64,000 nucleotides of DNA from positions 514,034 through 578,033 of the forward strand of contig CAWBZG010000004.1 in the NCBI GenBank assembly GCA_963793245.1. Reading direction: 5' to 3'. Origin of the DNA: CAXBBB01 sp963793245. GTDB taxonomy: Bacteria; Bacteroidota; Rhodothermia; Rhodothermales; BA12. The translations under genes were made by a program, and so were the position numbers. This document shows, piece after piece, positions 1 to 8,180 of the stretch. Each line of letters opens with the position of its first letter. Positions within the stretch are counted from its first letter, which is position 1. The notes under the pieces are model-generated. The model was not told where the DNA came from. It was given only the letters and a program-made list of their open reading frames with translations, and did no database searches.

Positions 1-822
1 GCGGTCGCTACGCTTCAGGGCGAGGGCGACCGGCTCCGCATCGCCCTGGCCGCTCCGCTCTCGTCCGCTGAGTTGGAAGCGCACTTCGCCGATCAGATCA
101 CCACCGACGAACACCTCGCCTACGACTCGGACGCCGACCGCGTAGTCGCCCAGTCTCGGCGCACGTTGGGCGCTCTCGTCCTCTCGTCAAAGCCAGCGCG
201 CCCCGACGCGGCTCGCGTAGGTGCTGTCCTGATGGATGCGGTACGGGAGCGCGGACTCCATGTGCTGACGTGGAGCAAAGACGCCACCCGGCTGCGGGAT
301 CGCTTGGCGTTTCTCCACCATCACGAAGGAGACGACTGGCCCGACGTTTCGGACGATGCTCTTCTCGCGGACCTTGATGCGTGGCTACTTCCGCATGCGC
401 CGACAGCCAAACGCCTGTCCGATCTGGCGCGCGTCGATTTGATCGAACCGCTCATGGGGCTGGCCGGATGGCAAAACCGATCCGCGCTCGACCGTCTCGC
501 CCCCGAACGCATCACCGTCCCGACTGGCAGCGCCATCGCCCTTGACTATTCCGATCCCGACGCGCCCGTCCTCGCCGTCAAGCTGCAAGAGCTATTCGGG
601 CAACTCACCACGCCGACGGTTTTGGGCGGCAAAGTCCCCGTCCTGATGCACCTGCTCTCGCCTGCCCGTCGCCCCGTTCAGGTGACGAGCGATCTGGCAG
701 GCTTCTGGACCGGCAGCTACCACGACGTACGAAAAGACTTACGCGGACGCTATCCGAAGCATCCGTGGCCCATCGATCCACTCACCGCCGACCCGACGAG
801 TAGGACGAAGCGGCGCGCCTGA
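1..822 (+). CDS. hrpB: ATP-dependent RNA helicase HrpB, C-terminal part (5' end outside window)
   Basis: The frame is open from the first base, so this is the last 273 residues of a longer protein. The visible part matches the HrpB C-terminal domain: near its end are the block LLSPARRPVQVTSDLAGFW and then GRYPKHPWP, the characteristic finish of DEAH-box HrpB helicases. The helicase motifs themselves lie upstream of the window. HrpB proteins are DEAH-family RNA-helicase homologues of unsettled cellular role. The gene converges on the FAD oxidoreductase at 850-1893, with only 27 bases between the stops. A TTG at 73 could be mistaken for a start, but coding continues upstream of it. Confidence 0.9.
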   Translation, partial: AVATLQGEGDRLRIALAAPLSSAELEAHFADQITTDEHLAYDSDADRVVAQSRRTLGALVLSSKPARPDAARVGAVLMDAVRERGLHVLTWSKDATRLRDRLAFLHHHEGDDWPDVSDDALLADLDAWLLPHAPTAKRLSDLARVDLIEPLMGLAGWQNRSALDRLAPERITVPTGSAIALDYSDPDAPVLAVKLQELFGQLTTPTVLGGKVPVLMHLLSPARRPVQVTSDLAGFWTGSYHDVRKDLRGRYPKHPWPIDPLTADPTSRTKRRA

Positions 823-849
823 GTTCGCGGTCCGCTCCGGCCTTTTGGG

Positions 850-1893
850 TCAACGCATTCGGGCTGGTGGAGACTGCCACTTGTATGCAGATGGGAGCGA
901 CAGCCGATTTGTCGAATCGATTTCCGCTGGGAGCGTCTGGCCTTCGCTCACCGCATCCGCCAGCATCCGAGCTACCATCGGCCCCATGAGCAGCCCTTTG
1001 GCTCCCAGTCCCGTAAGACACCACACCCGCTTCAACGGAGTGATTGGGCCGACGAGTGGTAGGCGCGAGCGAGGCGTCGTCACTCGGATACCCGCGCGGC
1101 CTCCGGTGATTCGAGCACATCTCAGAGAGGGGACGAGTTGGGCGGCTTTGTCGCGAAGGTCGACGAGCGCCGCGTCGTCCACGGAAAGGTCGTCGAAGTC
1201 GTGTTCAAACGTGCTGCCGACGATGACGTGCGGGCCGCTCTGAGCCAGATAGACACCGCCTGAGATCGGCGTTGGTACGGCGTCTGGAGCGTCGAGGAGT
1301 GCGATTTGACCTTTGACGCCATGTAAAACCTCGTCCGCGACGTTGGCTGTCCACGCCGCTCCAGCAGCCACGACTAGCGCGTCGGCGTGTAGTGTGTCGC
1401 CATCGGTTTCGACAGCGACACCGCTCTGGGTCTCGTGCCATCCTCGCAGTCGGTCAGCGCGCACGGTCACGTCAGGCATCGCCGCAACAGCGCGTTGCAG
1501 CATCTCGGCTACGTCGACGGCCCGGCCCCGGCGCACCACGAGCGTTCCCGACGCGGGAGTTGGCAGCCATTCCAGATCATCGGGGAAGCGTTCTGCCTGT
1601 CGCGCAAACGCTTGGGCTTGTTTGGGAGAAGTCGCAGGGCGGAGGAGGCCGGTTGGAGACTCAAGCTCGCCAGCAAGCCGGAGCAGATCGGTTGTAGCGT
1701 CTAGCGCTTCGGACCATCGCCACGTGGGATTCGCCTTTCGTCCCATGAACGGGTTGAGCAGTCCCGCCGCTACGCCGGACGCGCCATCGCCGATGCCATT
1801 GGGGGCGAGAAGGGTTATGCGCGCTCGAGCTTGCAACGCCCACGCCGCACACACGCCCGCGATTCCTCCTCCGATAACGACGGCATGCTTCAT
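850..1893 (-). CDS. FAD-dependent oxidoreductase, DAO (D-amino-acid oxidase-like) family
   Basis: A 347-residue protein beginning with a Rossmann dinucleotide-binding motif GGGIAG (residues 8-13) after MKHAVVI, followed by the AAGLLNPF segment and a C-terminal FAD-contact region (GLGAKGLLMGP) typical of the DAO fold shared by glycine oxidase, DadA and the oxidase half of MnmC. It lacks the N-terminal methyltransferase of MnmC. Substrate cannot be told from sequence; oxidation of an amine or amino acid is the family expectation. It is transcribed leftward, converging on hrpB and divergent from tRNA-Arg. The ATG at 1893 precedes the nucleotide-binding strand by only a few residues, which is normal for the family. 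Confidence 0.8.
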   Translation of the reverse strand: MKHAVVIGGGIAGVCAAWALQARARITLLAPNGIGDGASGVAAGLLNPFMGRKANPTWRWSEALDATTDLLRLAGELESPTGLLRPATSPKQAQAFARQAERFPDDLEWLPTPASGTLVVRRGRAVDVAEMLQRAVAAMPDVTVRADRLRGWHETQSGVAVETDGDTLHADALVVAAGAAWTANVADEVLHGVKGQIALLDAPDAVPTPISGGVYLAQSGPHVIVGSTFEHDFDDLSVDDAALVDLRDKAAQLVPSLRCARITGGRAGIRVTTPRSRLPLVGPITPLKRVWCLTGLGAKGLLMGPMVARMLADAVSEGQTLPAEIDSTNRLSLPSAYKWQSPPARMR

Positions 1894-1919
1894 TGCTGGT
1901 CGATTGACGATGGCTTCAC

Positions 1920-1949
1920 TTGCGCGGTCGGTTCGAAATGCTGTATCAT
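1920..1949 (+). promoter_or_regulatory. Possible promoter for tRNA-Arg
   Basis: TTGCGC (1920-1925) and TATCAT (1944-1949) are separated by 18 bases and end 37 bases before the mature tRNA 5' end, a layout that fits a housekeeping promoter. The match is modest and this is inference only. Confidence 0.3.
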
Positions 1950-1986
1950 AGCGGTCCTGTCACGGCAACGTAGGCAGGCGAAATAC

Positions 1987-2060
1987 GCACCCGTAGCTCA
2001 GCTGGATAGAGCGCCTCACTACGGATGAGGAGGTCGGGAGTTCGAATCTTCCCGGGTGTA
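1987..2060 (+). tRNA. tRNA-Arg (anticodon ACG)
   Basis: A full cloverleaf can be folded: acceptor GCACCCG pairs with CGGGTGT (one G-U), D stem GCTC/GAGC, anticodon stem CCTCA/TGAGG with loop CTACGGA giving anticodon ACG at 2021-2023, T stem GGGAG/CTTCC around TTCGAAT. Discriminator base is A and no CCA is encoded. A34 is expected to be deaminated to inosine so that it reads CGU, CGC and CGA. A strong terminator follows directly. Confidence 0.97.
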
Positions 2061-2064
2061 CACA

Positions 2065-2097
2065 GCCGCCGATCCTTACCAGGGTCGGCGGCTTTTT
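2065..2097 (+). terminator. Intrinsic terminator after tRNA-Arg
   Basis: An 11-bp stem (GCCGCCGATCC with GGGTCGGCGGC, one wobble) with a short loop is followed by five T residues. Confidence 0.9.
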
Positions 2098-2220
2098 CGT
2101 GTGGGTTGAAGTCGGCGAGGACGCCACCTCGCCGAAGGGAATGTGCAGGATGGAAGCGCTTTTTGTGAGGTCTGCGCAATCCGTTGACCCAGCGGGCGCG
2201 TCAATCAAGTGTGTACCCGT

Positions 2221-2228
2221 AGCTTGCT
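2221..2228 (+). promoter_or_regulatory. TAnnTTGC box upstream of fbp
   Basis: TAGCTTGC lies 34 bases before the fbp ATG. It resembles the Bacteroidota -7 element TAnnTTTG and recurs before other genes in this window (18622, 28120, 39562). No convincing -33 partner is visible. Confidence 0.3.
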
Positions 2229-2261
2229 GGTCTACACTTCTGCACGCCTTCTCCTTTCGAT

Positions 2262-3320
2262 ATGACCCCCGACCACACCGACGGCACCGTAACCACCAGT
2301 TCGTCAGGGTTCAAGACACTCGAACAGTTCATCCTGGAACAGCAGGAGGCGTTTCCCCAGTCGACCGGATCGTTCTCCCGCTTGCTGCGCGACCTCGGCC
2401 TCGCCGCCAAAATCGTCAACCGCGAGATGCGGCGTGCCGGATTGGAAGACGTCACGGGCGCGTCGGGCATCATCAACGTGCAAGGCGAGACGCAGCAGAA
2501 GATGGACCAACTGGCGCACACCGAGTTCGTCCGGGCGCTGCGTCGAGGAGGCGAATGCTGCCTGATCGGAAGCGAGGAGCACGCCGAAGCCATTCCGCTC
2601 GACGGATCGTCCGGCACCGACGACGGGCGCTACATCGTCCTGATCGATCCGCTCGATGGATCGACGAACATCGACGTGAACGTGTCGGTCGGTACCATCT
2701 TCAGCGTCTATAGCCTCCCCGACGACGTCGAGGAGCCGACGCTGGCGAGCGCTTTGCAAGCGGGGACGAAGCAGGTTGCAGCGGGCTACATCGTCTACGG
2801 TTCGTCGACGATGCTCGTGTATACGACGGGGCACGGCGTCAACGGCTTCACGCTCGAACCCTCTATCGGCGAGTTCTTGCTGTCGCATCCCGACATCCGC
2901 ACGCCTGACGAAGGCACGATCTACTCGATCAACGAAGGCAACTACAACACGTGGGATCGGGGACTGAAGGATTATATCAAGTGGGTGCAGATGGAGGACG
3001 ACGACACCGCACGTCCCTACACCAGCCGGTACATCGGCTCGTTCGTGTCCGACTTCCACCGCAACCTGATCAAGGGTGGCATCTACATCTACCCGGCCAA
3101 CACACGCTCACCCAACGGCAAACTGCGCCTGATGTACGAGGCCAATCCGATGGCGATGATCGTGGAGCAGGCGGGCGGATTGGCACTGACGGGCGACGGG
3201 CGCATTTTAGAAGTCGTGCCCGAAGCACTCCACGAGCGGGTGCCGGTCTACATCGGAAGCAAAGGGATGGTCGAGCGTGCGATGCGTTTCCTCAACGGCG
3301 AAGAAGGCGCTGGCGCGTAG
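2262..3320 (+). CDS. fbp: Fructose-1,6-bisphosphatase, class I
   Basis: Hydrolyses fructose 1,6-bisphosphate to fructose 6-phosphate, the committed gluconeogenic step, in the cytoplasm. The 352-residue length is normal for the class I enzyme. The metal- and phosphate-binding signature DPLDGSTNID is at residues 129-138, preceded by the GSEEH segment at 103-107 that supplies acidic metal ligands. The C-terminal region KLRLMYEANPMAMIVEQAGG is the usual substrate-binding stretch. It is a single gene between the tRNA-Arg terminator and its own strong terminator. The ATG at 2262 leaves a short variable N-terminus before the conserved TLEQFI region. Confidence 0.95.
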   Translation: MTPDHTDGTVTTSSSGFKTLEQFILEQQEAFPQSTGSFSRLLRDLGLAAKIVNREMRRAGLEDVTGASGIINVQGETQQKMDQLAHTEFVRALRRGGECCLIGSEEHAEAIPLDGSSGTDDGRYIVLIDPLDGSTNIDVNVSVGTIFSVYSLPDDVEEPTLASALQAGTKQVAAGYIVYGSSTMLVYTTGHGVNGFTLEPSIGEFLLSHPDIRTPDEGTIYSINEGNYNTWDRGLKDYIKWVQMEDDDTARPYTSRYIGSFVSDFHRNLIKGGIYIYPANTRSPNGKLRLMYEANPMAMIVEQAGGLALTGDGRILEVVPEALHERVPVYIGSKGMVERAMRFLNGEEGAGA

Positions 3321-3347
3321 TTGATTTCTGCTCCGCACGCCACGTGT

Positions 3348-3389
3348 CAGAGGCGACCAGACTTCGGTTTGGTCGCCTCTGCTCTTTTA
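3348..3389 (+). terminator. Intrinsic terminator after fbp
   Basis: A 12-bp perfect stem, CAGAGGCGACCA with TGGTCGCCTCTG, closes a small loop and is followed by CTCTTTTA. It separates fbp from the amino-acid operon leader. Confidence 0.85.
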
Positions 3390-3598
3390 TGTGGTGGCTG
3401 ATTGAACGATTTCACAAATTGAATCGCCGTTAAAAATGAGGCGATTGTGGCAATCTGTCGACGTAATGCGCACTATACGGCTTGGATATATGACGATTTG
3501 AAACGCAAAGCGCTTTCTTTCAATCTTTTCCTTTATCGAAAGGGGTTGCGCGCAGCCAAAGAGCACCCCCATCTTTTGATCGTTCACACGCGCTTCGC

Positions 3599-3697
3599 AT
3601 GTCCGCCACGCTCCACACACTGACCGGAACCATCCGGAATGAGACGCCGCATTTCGCGGTCGTCCTCGTGGTGCTCCTCGTCCTCGTCCTTTCCTGA
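3599..3697 (+). CDS. Branched-chain amino-acid leader peptide (putative attenuator peptide), 32 residues
   Basis: A 32-codon frame ATG to TGA whose last third reads AVVLVVLLVLVLS: six Val and five Leu codons in one uninterrupted run of eleven, just before the stop. It lies 61 bases upstream of the ilvD start. Leader peptides of ilv operons in enterobacteria work the same way: scarcity of charged tRNA-Val/Leu stalls the ribosome on the run and changes the fold of the downstream RNA. Here the last Leu/Val codons pair with bases just after the stop, and two further alternative pairings follow before ilvD. No ribosome binding site is obvious. A small membrane peptide is the main alternative, since the run is also hydrophobic; position and composition favour attenuation. 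Confidence 0.65.
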   Translation: MSATLHTLTGTIRNETPHFAVVLVVLLVLVLS

Positions 3698-3749
3698 CGA
3701 GCCGGTCGACCTGTAGCATCCAAACGCGAACGAGGTTGACCACAACCTC
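3683..3749 (+). promoter_or_regulatory. Candidate attenuator region between leader peptide and ilvD
   Basis: Three pairings can be drawn. CTCGTC (3683-3688, leader codons) pairs with GACGAG (3696-3701). GGTCGACCT (3704-3712) pairs with AGGTTGACC (3733-3741, one G-U). GAGGTTG (3732-3738) pairs with CAACCTC (3743-3749). The last two share bases and exclude each other, as in classical attenuators. No T run follows the last hairpin, so control may act on ilvD translation or through Rho rather than by an intrinsic terminator. Confidence 0.45.
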
Positions 3750-3758
3750 AACCGCCCG

Positions 3759-5526
3759 ATGCTCCCTCGACCGACAGCCGACGCTCCTGCTCGCCGCAGC
3801 GATACCGTCACCAAAGGCTTTACCAAAGCACCGCACCGCAGCTTGCTGCGCGCGACCGGCGCGATCAAACGTGAGTCGGATTTCGATCGGCCTTTCATCG
3901 GTGTCTGCAACTCGTATATCGACCTGATTCCAGGCCACGTCCACTTGCAGGACTTCGGCAAAGTCGTCAAAGAGGGCGTGCGCGACGGCGGGCGGCGTTC
4001 CGTTCGAGTTCAACACCATCGGCGTCGACGACGGCATCGCGATGGGGCACTTGGGGATGCGCTACTCGCTGCCGTCGCGCGAAATCATCGCTGACGCGGT
4101 CGAGACGGTCGTCAACGCGCACTGCTTGGATGGGCTGGTGTGCATCCCCAACTGCGACAAGATCGTGCCCGGCATGCTGATGGGCGCGCTGAGGTGCAAC
4201 GTGCCGGTCGTCTTCGTCAGCGGCGGGCCGATGAAGGCGGGTGTGCTGCCGGACGGACGCAAGATCGACCTGGTGAGCGTGTTCGAGGGCGTATCGAAGT
4301 TCGCCAAGGGCAGCATCGACGAGGGCGAACTCTACGCACTCGAAGCCCACGGCTGCCCGACGTGCGGATCGTGCGCGGGCATGTTCACGGCCAACTCGAT
4401 GAACTGCCTGATGGAAGCGCTGGGCCTGGCGCTGCCCGGCAACGGTTCGATCCTGGCCGTCGACCCCAAACGTCACGAGTTGGCACGCGAAGCCGCCGGA
4501 GCCGCTGTCCGAATGGTCGAGCGCGGACTTTCGGCGCGCGACATCGTGACGCTCGACGCGTTCGACGACGCGTTTGCGCTCGACATGGCGATGGGCGGCT
4601 CGACCAACACGATCCTGCACCTGCTCGCCGCCGCACGCGAGGCCGGAATCGATTATCCGCTCAGCCGCGTCGCCGAGATCAGCCGCCGGACGCCGTACCT
4701 GTGCAAACTCTCGCCCGCGACGCCGGACGTGCACATGGAGGACCTGGATCGCGTCGGCGGAGTCCCCACGATCATGGCCGAACTCGACCGCGCCGGACTG
4801 CTCCATGCCGACCGTCCGACGGCGCACTCGACGCTGGCCCAGACGCTAGCGTTTGCCTCGGATGTCGACGGAACGGTCGTGCGCCCCATCTCGAACCCGT
4901 TTCGCACGTCGGGCGGCTTGTCTGTCTTGAGCGGAAACGTCGCCCCAGGAGCCGCCGTCGTCAAGACCGGCGCCGTCGACCCGTCGATGCTGACGTTCAG
5001 CGGTCCGGCGCGGATCTACCATTCGCAGGAGGATGCGACAGAGGCGATTCTGGGCGGCGAAGTGATTCCTGGCGACGTCGTCGTGATCCGCTACGAAGGG
5101 CCGCGCGGCGGTCCGGGAATGCCCGAGATGCTCGCGCCCACGTCGGCTCTGGCGGGACAGGGGCTGGATACATCGGTCGCGATGATCACGGACGGACGCT
5201 TCTCGGGCGCCACGCGAGGATTGAGCATCGGCCACGTCTCGCCCGAAGCCGCGTCCGGCGGCCCCATCGCCGCCATCGAGCCGGGTGACACTATCGCCAT
5301 CGACATCGAAGCGGGGTCGCTCACGTTGGAAGTCGACGCCGACGAGATCGAACGCCGACTGGCTGCGCTGCCGACCTGGACGCCCGACATCGCGACGGGC
5401 TATCTGGGCCGCTACGCCTACTTCGTCACGTCGGCCAGCGAGGGTGCCGTGCTCCGCCTACCGGGACAGCCGATGGCAGCGCCTGCCGTGTCGGTGGCGA
5501 TTCCTGAACCTGCTGCTGCCGCCTGA
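3759..5526 (+). CDS. ilvD: Dihydroxy-acid dehydratase, with single-base frameshift
   Basis: Converts 2,3-dihydroxy-isovalerate and -methylvalerate to the 2-keto acids of valine and isoleucine, using an Fe-S cluster. Homology is continuous but in two frames: residues from 3759 (DTVTKGFTKAPHRSLLRATG, RPFIGVCNSYIDLIPGHVHL) stay in frame until about 3986, then the protein continues in another frame from VPFEFNTIGVDDGIAMGHLG. One extra G in the GGCGGGCGGC stretch at 3987-3996 explains it; removing it gives about 588 residues, the normal size. Cluster cysteines lie in CIPNCDKI and PTCGSCAGMF. First structural gene of the ilv-leu-thr block. The indel is more likely a sequencing error than real loss, because the other genes of the pathway are intact. 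Confidence 0.9.
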
Positions 5527-5548
5527 TCCTCACCTCTACGCCCCGTAC

Positions 5549-5613
5549 GGGCGACCCTTGGGTCGCCCTCGTCTGACACCACCGCCATCCGCTGGGCGAC
5601 CCAAGGGTCGCCC
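5549..5613. repeat. Pair of palindromic intergenic repeats (GGGCGACCC type)
   Basis: Two 20-base hairpins, 5549-5568 and 5594-5613, each with 9-bp arms GGGCGACCC/GGGTCGCCC. The second is the reverse complement of the first (centre TT versus AA). They lie between ilvD and ilvB and belong with the other short palindromes in this window. Confidence 0.8.
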
Positions 5614-5638
5614 CTACGCTATCCGAACCAACTGCACC

Positions 5639-7363
5639 ATGACTGATACGCTGACCGCTACCGACACGCTGACCGGGGCTGAGATCTTCGTCCGCTCGCT
5701 CGAAGCCGAGGGCGTGCGCTTCGTCTTCGGGTATCCGGGCGGCGCCGTGATCGGCATTTACGACGCGATGGCGCGGCTCAATCCGACGTTCGAGCACGTG
5801 CTGGTGCGCCACGAGCAGGGCGGCACGCACATGGCCGAGGGCTACGCCAAGGCGACGGGCGACGTGGGCACCGTCCTGGTCACGAGCGGGCCGGGGGCGA
5901 CCAACTGCGTGACGGGCATCGCCGATGCCATGCTCGACTCGATTCCCCTCGTCGTCTTTACCGGACAGGTACCGACGCACCTGATCGGTGGCGACGCGTT
6001 TCAGGAGACCGACATCATCGGCGTCACGCGCTCGATCACCAAGCACTCGTTCCAGGTCCGTAGTGCGGACGATCTGGCGCCGACGATCAAGCGAGCGTAC
6101 CACATCGCGAGGAGCGGTCGGCCCGGCCCGGTCGTCGTCGATCTGCCTAAAGACATTCTCGCTCAGGCCGCCGAGTTCGTCTACCCCGAAACCGCCGATG
6201 TCAGGGGCTACACTCCGATCACGACCGGCGATGCAGACGTCGTCGCGGTCGCCGCGCAGATGATCGCCGAATCCAAGCGACCGCTGCTGTACGTCGGTGG
6301 CGGGACGGTGTCTGCGGATGCGAGTGCGGATCTGACGGCGTTTGCGCGTCGCGTCGGTATTCCGGTCACGATGACACTGCATGGGCTGGGCGCTTTCCCG
6401 GACAACGATCCGCTCTCGTTGGGTATGCTCGGGATGCACGGCACGTGGTACGCGAATCAGGCCGTTCAGCACACCGATTTGCTCATCGCCGTCGGCGCAC
6501 GCTTCGACGACCGGGTGACGGGCAAGCTGGACGAGTGGGCGCCCCACGCTCGCGTCATCCACGTCGACATCGACCCGTCGTGCCTGCACAAAAACGTGCC
6601 GGTCGAGTGTCCGATTCTGGGCCACGTCAAGCACGTGATCGCCCAACTCGAAGCTGTCGTAAGGGCCAAAGACACGACCGAGTGGCGGGCCGAAATCGCC
6701 GCGTGGCGAACCGAGTGCCCGCTGACGTTCGAGCGCGACGAGCAACTGCGTCCCCAGGGCGTGCTCGAAATGCTGCGAGAGCACACCCAAGGCGATGCGA
6801 TCCTGGTCACCGACGTAGGCCAGCACCAGATGTGGGCGGCCCAGCACTTCGGTCACGTCCGACCTCGCGGTCACGTCACGAGCGGTGGGTTGGGCACAAT
6901 GGGCTTTTCGGCTCCGGCAGCCATCGGCGCAGCGTTTGGACTCAAAGAGGCGGGCGACAGCGCGCACGTCATCTCGTTCTCGGGCGACGGTGGGTTCGTG
7001 ATGAACGCTCAGGAAATGGCCGTCGCCAAGCGCTACAAGTTGCCGGTTCGCTTCTGCATCATCAACAACGCGTTTCTCGGAATGGTGCGGCAGTGGCAAG
7101 AACTCTTCCACGACAACCGATTCAGCCACACCGATCTGGCCGATCTCAACCCCGACTTCGTCATGCTCGGCAACGCCTACGGCATCCCCGGACGGCGCGC
7201 GTCGACTCCAGCCGAGGCGAAGGCCGCTATCGAATGGGCGTTCGCCGTCGACGGACCTTCGCTGATCGAGTTCGTCGTGCCCAAGGAGGAGATGGTGTTT
7301 CCGATGGTGCCCGCGGGCGCGGCGACGGGCGACATGATCGTCTCTCGGTACCGGTACGACTAA
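5639..7363 (+). CDS. ilvB: Acetolactate synthase, large (catalytic) subunit
   Basis: Thiamine-diphosphate enzyme that condenses two pyruvates to acetolactate, or pyruvate with 2-ketobutyrate, the first common step to valine, leucine and isoleucine. 574 residues from the ATG at 5639, chosen because homology begins at once (TGAEIFVRSLEAEGVRFVFG). The catalytic glutamate is in VRHEQGGTHMAEGYAKATG and the ThDP/Mg motif begins GDGGFVMNAQEMAVA and ends IINN, in the C-terminal third. The C-terminus (EMVFPMVPAG) is the AHAS signature that excludes pyruvate oxidase or glyoxylate carboligase. The regulatory subunit ilvN follows after a repeat-filled gap. The open frame extends upstream into ilvD without homology. 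Confidence 0.96.
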   Translation: MTDTLTATDTLTGAEIFVRSLEAEGVRFVFGYPGGAVIGIYDAMARLNPTFEHVLVRHEQGGTHMAEGYAKATGDVGTVLVTSGPGATNCVTGIADAMLDSIPLVVFTGQVPTHLIGGDAFQETDIIGVTRSITKHSFQVRSADDLAPTIKRAYHIARSGRPGPVVVDLPKDILAQAAEFVYPETADVRGYTPITTGDADVVAVAAQMIAESKRPLLYVGGGTVSADASADLTAFARRVGIPVTMTLHGLGAFPDNDPLSLGMLGMHGTWYANQAVQHTDLLIAVGARFDDRVTGKLDEWAPHARVIHVDIDPSCLHKNVPVECPILGHVKHVIAQLEAVVRAKDTTEWRAEIAAWRTECPLTFERDEQLRPQGVLEMLREHTQGDAILVTDVGQHQMWAAQHFGHVRPRGHVTSGGLGTMGFSAPAAIGAAFGLKEAGDSAHVISFSGDGGFVMNAQEMAVAKRYKLPVRFCIINNAFLGMVRQWQELFHDNRFSHTDLADLNPDFVMLGNAYGIPGRRASTPAEAKAAIEWAFAVDGPSLIEFVVPKEEMVFPMVPAGAATGDMIVSRYRYD

Positions 7364-7394
7364 CCCACGCCTCCTACGCCCAACCCCCTAGTTG

Positions 7395-7480
7395 CCATTG
7401 CGAGGCCGAAGGTCGTGGCGATCTCCACAGTTCGACCCAACCTCAGGTCGCCACGTCGCTCCGCTCCTCGCGATGACAAA
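7395..7480. repeat. Dispersed repeat of the GTCATTGCGAG / GGCGATCTCC family
   Basis: An imperfect inverted pair: CATTGCGAGGCCGAAGGTCG with GGCGATCTCC on the left and GTCGCTCCGCTCCTCGCGAT on the right. Further copies are at 12021-12120 and 13462-13497. It fills most of the ilvB-ilvN gap. Confidence 0.7.
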
Positions 7481-7496
7481 GCCCAACCCCATTCCC

Positions 7497-8072
7497 ATGT
7501 CCGCTGACACACTCACTCCGCAACAGGTTTTCCGCAAACGTGCGGCGGGGATTCCCGTCGACTCCGACGAGGCCACCGTCGAGCACCGCTGTGTGCTGGC
7601 CGTCCGGCTCGAAAACCACATCGGCGCGCTTAACCGCGTCGCCAACCTGTTCTCGGCGCGCGGATTCAACCTCGATTCGCTGACCGTCAGCCCAACCGAC
7701 GATCCTGTCGTCTCGCGCATGACGATCTCGGCGACAGGGACGACGCGGCAGATCGAGCAGACCGTCACCCAGGTGTCGGGTTTGGTCGACGTGATCTCGG
7801 TCGAGGATCTGACGCGGGCCGAGCATATCGAGCGCGAAATCGGACTGGTCCGTGTGACCTACACACCTGCCACACGCGCCGAATTGATCGACCTGATCGG
7901 CATCTACAAGGGCACCGTCGTCGACGTGACGGCGGACACGATGATGATCGAACTGACCGGCCCGACGACCAAGCTCAACTCGTTCGTCGCCCAGATGACG
8001 CGCTTCGGCATCACCGATGTGGCGCGCTCCGGCCGCATCGCGATGCGCCGCGAACTCATCTACGGCGACTGA
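7497..8072 (+). CDS. ilvN: Acetolactate synthase, small (regulatory) subunit
   Basis: 191-residue regulatory partner of IlvB that carries valine feedback inhibition. The N-terminal ACT domain is recognisable from RCVLAVRLENHIGALNRVAN through the segment RGFNLDSLTVSPTDD, and the C-terminal domain ends with GRIAMRRELIYG. The ATG at 7497 is preferred because the upstream extension of the frame reads through the dispersed repeat and has no homology. A slightly long, unconserved N-terminus of about 25 residues precedes the ACT domain. It is in the same orientation as ilvB and ilvC, and is expected to be co-transcribed with them. Confidence 0.95.
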   Translation: MSADTLTPQQVFRKRAAGIPVDSDEATVEHRCVLAVRLENHIGALNRVANLFSARGFNLDSLTVSPTDDPVVSRMTISATGTTRQIEQTVTQVSGLVDVISVEDLTRAEHIEREIGLVRVTYTPATRAELIDLIGIYKGTVVDVTADTMMIELTGPTTKLNSFVAQMTRFGITDVARSGRIAMRRELIYGD

Positions 8073-8106
8073 CCGCTGCTGCACCTCAACCCAACCTCCA
8101 CGCCCA

Positions 8107-8134
8107 GTAAGGGCGATTCATGAATCGCCCTTAC
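8107..8134. repeat. 28-bp perfect palindrome, copy 1
   Basis: Arms GTAAGGGCGATTCA and its exact complement meet without a loop. An identical copy is at 28002-28029. It sits between ilvN and ilvC. Confidence 0.9.
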
Positions 8135-8180
8135 CTCACCCATCCTGCATCCGGCAACTGCCGATCAAATCCCGCCTCTC

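Noticed and set aside
3732..3749. Intrinsic terminator in the ilv leader
   Set aside because: The 7-bp hairpin GAGGTTG/CAACCTC is not followed by a T run, so classical transcription termination is not supported.
5426..7129. 567-codon minus-strand open frame over ilvB
   Set aside because: It is the antisense shadow of a certain gene. High GC removes stop codons from the opposite strand; the translation is His/Arg/Asp-rich and matches nothing.
8107..8134. Insertion-sequence terminal repeats
   Set aside because: Palindromes and hairpins occur alone, with no transposase gene between pairs or anywhere in the window.
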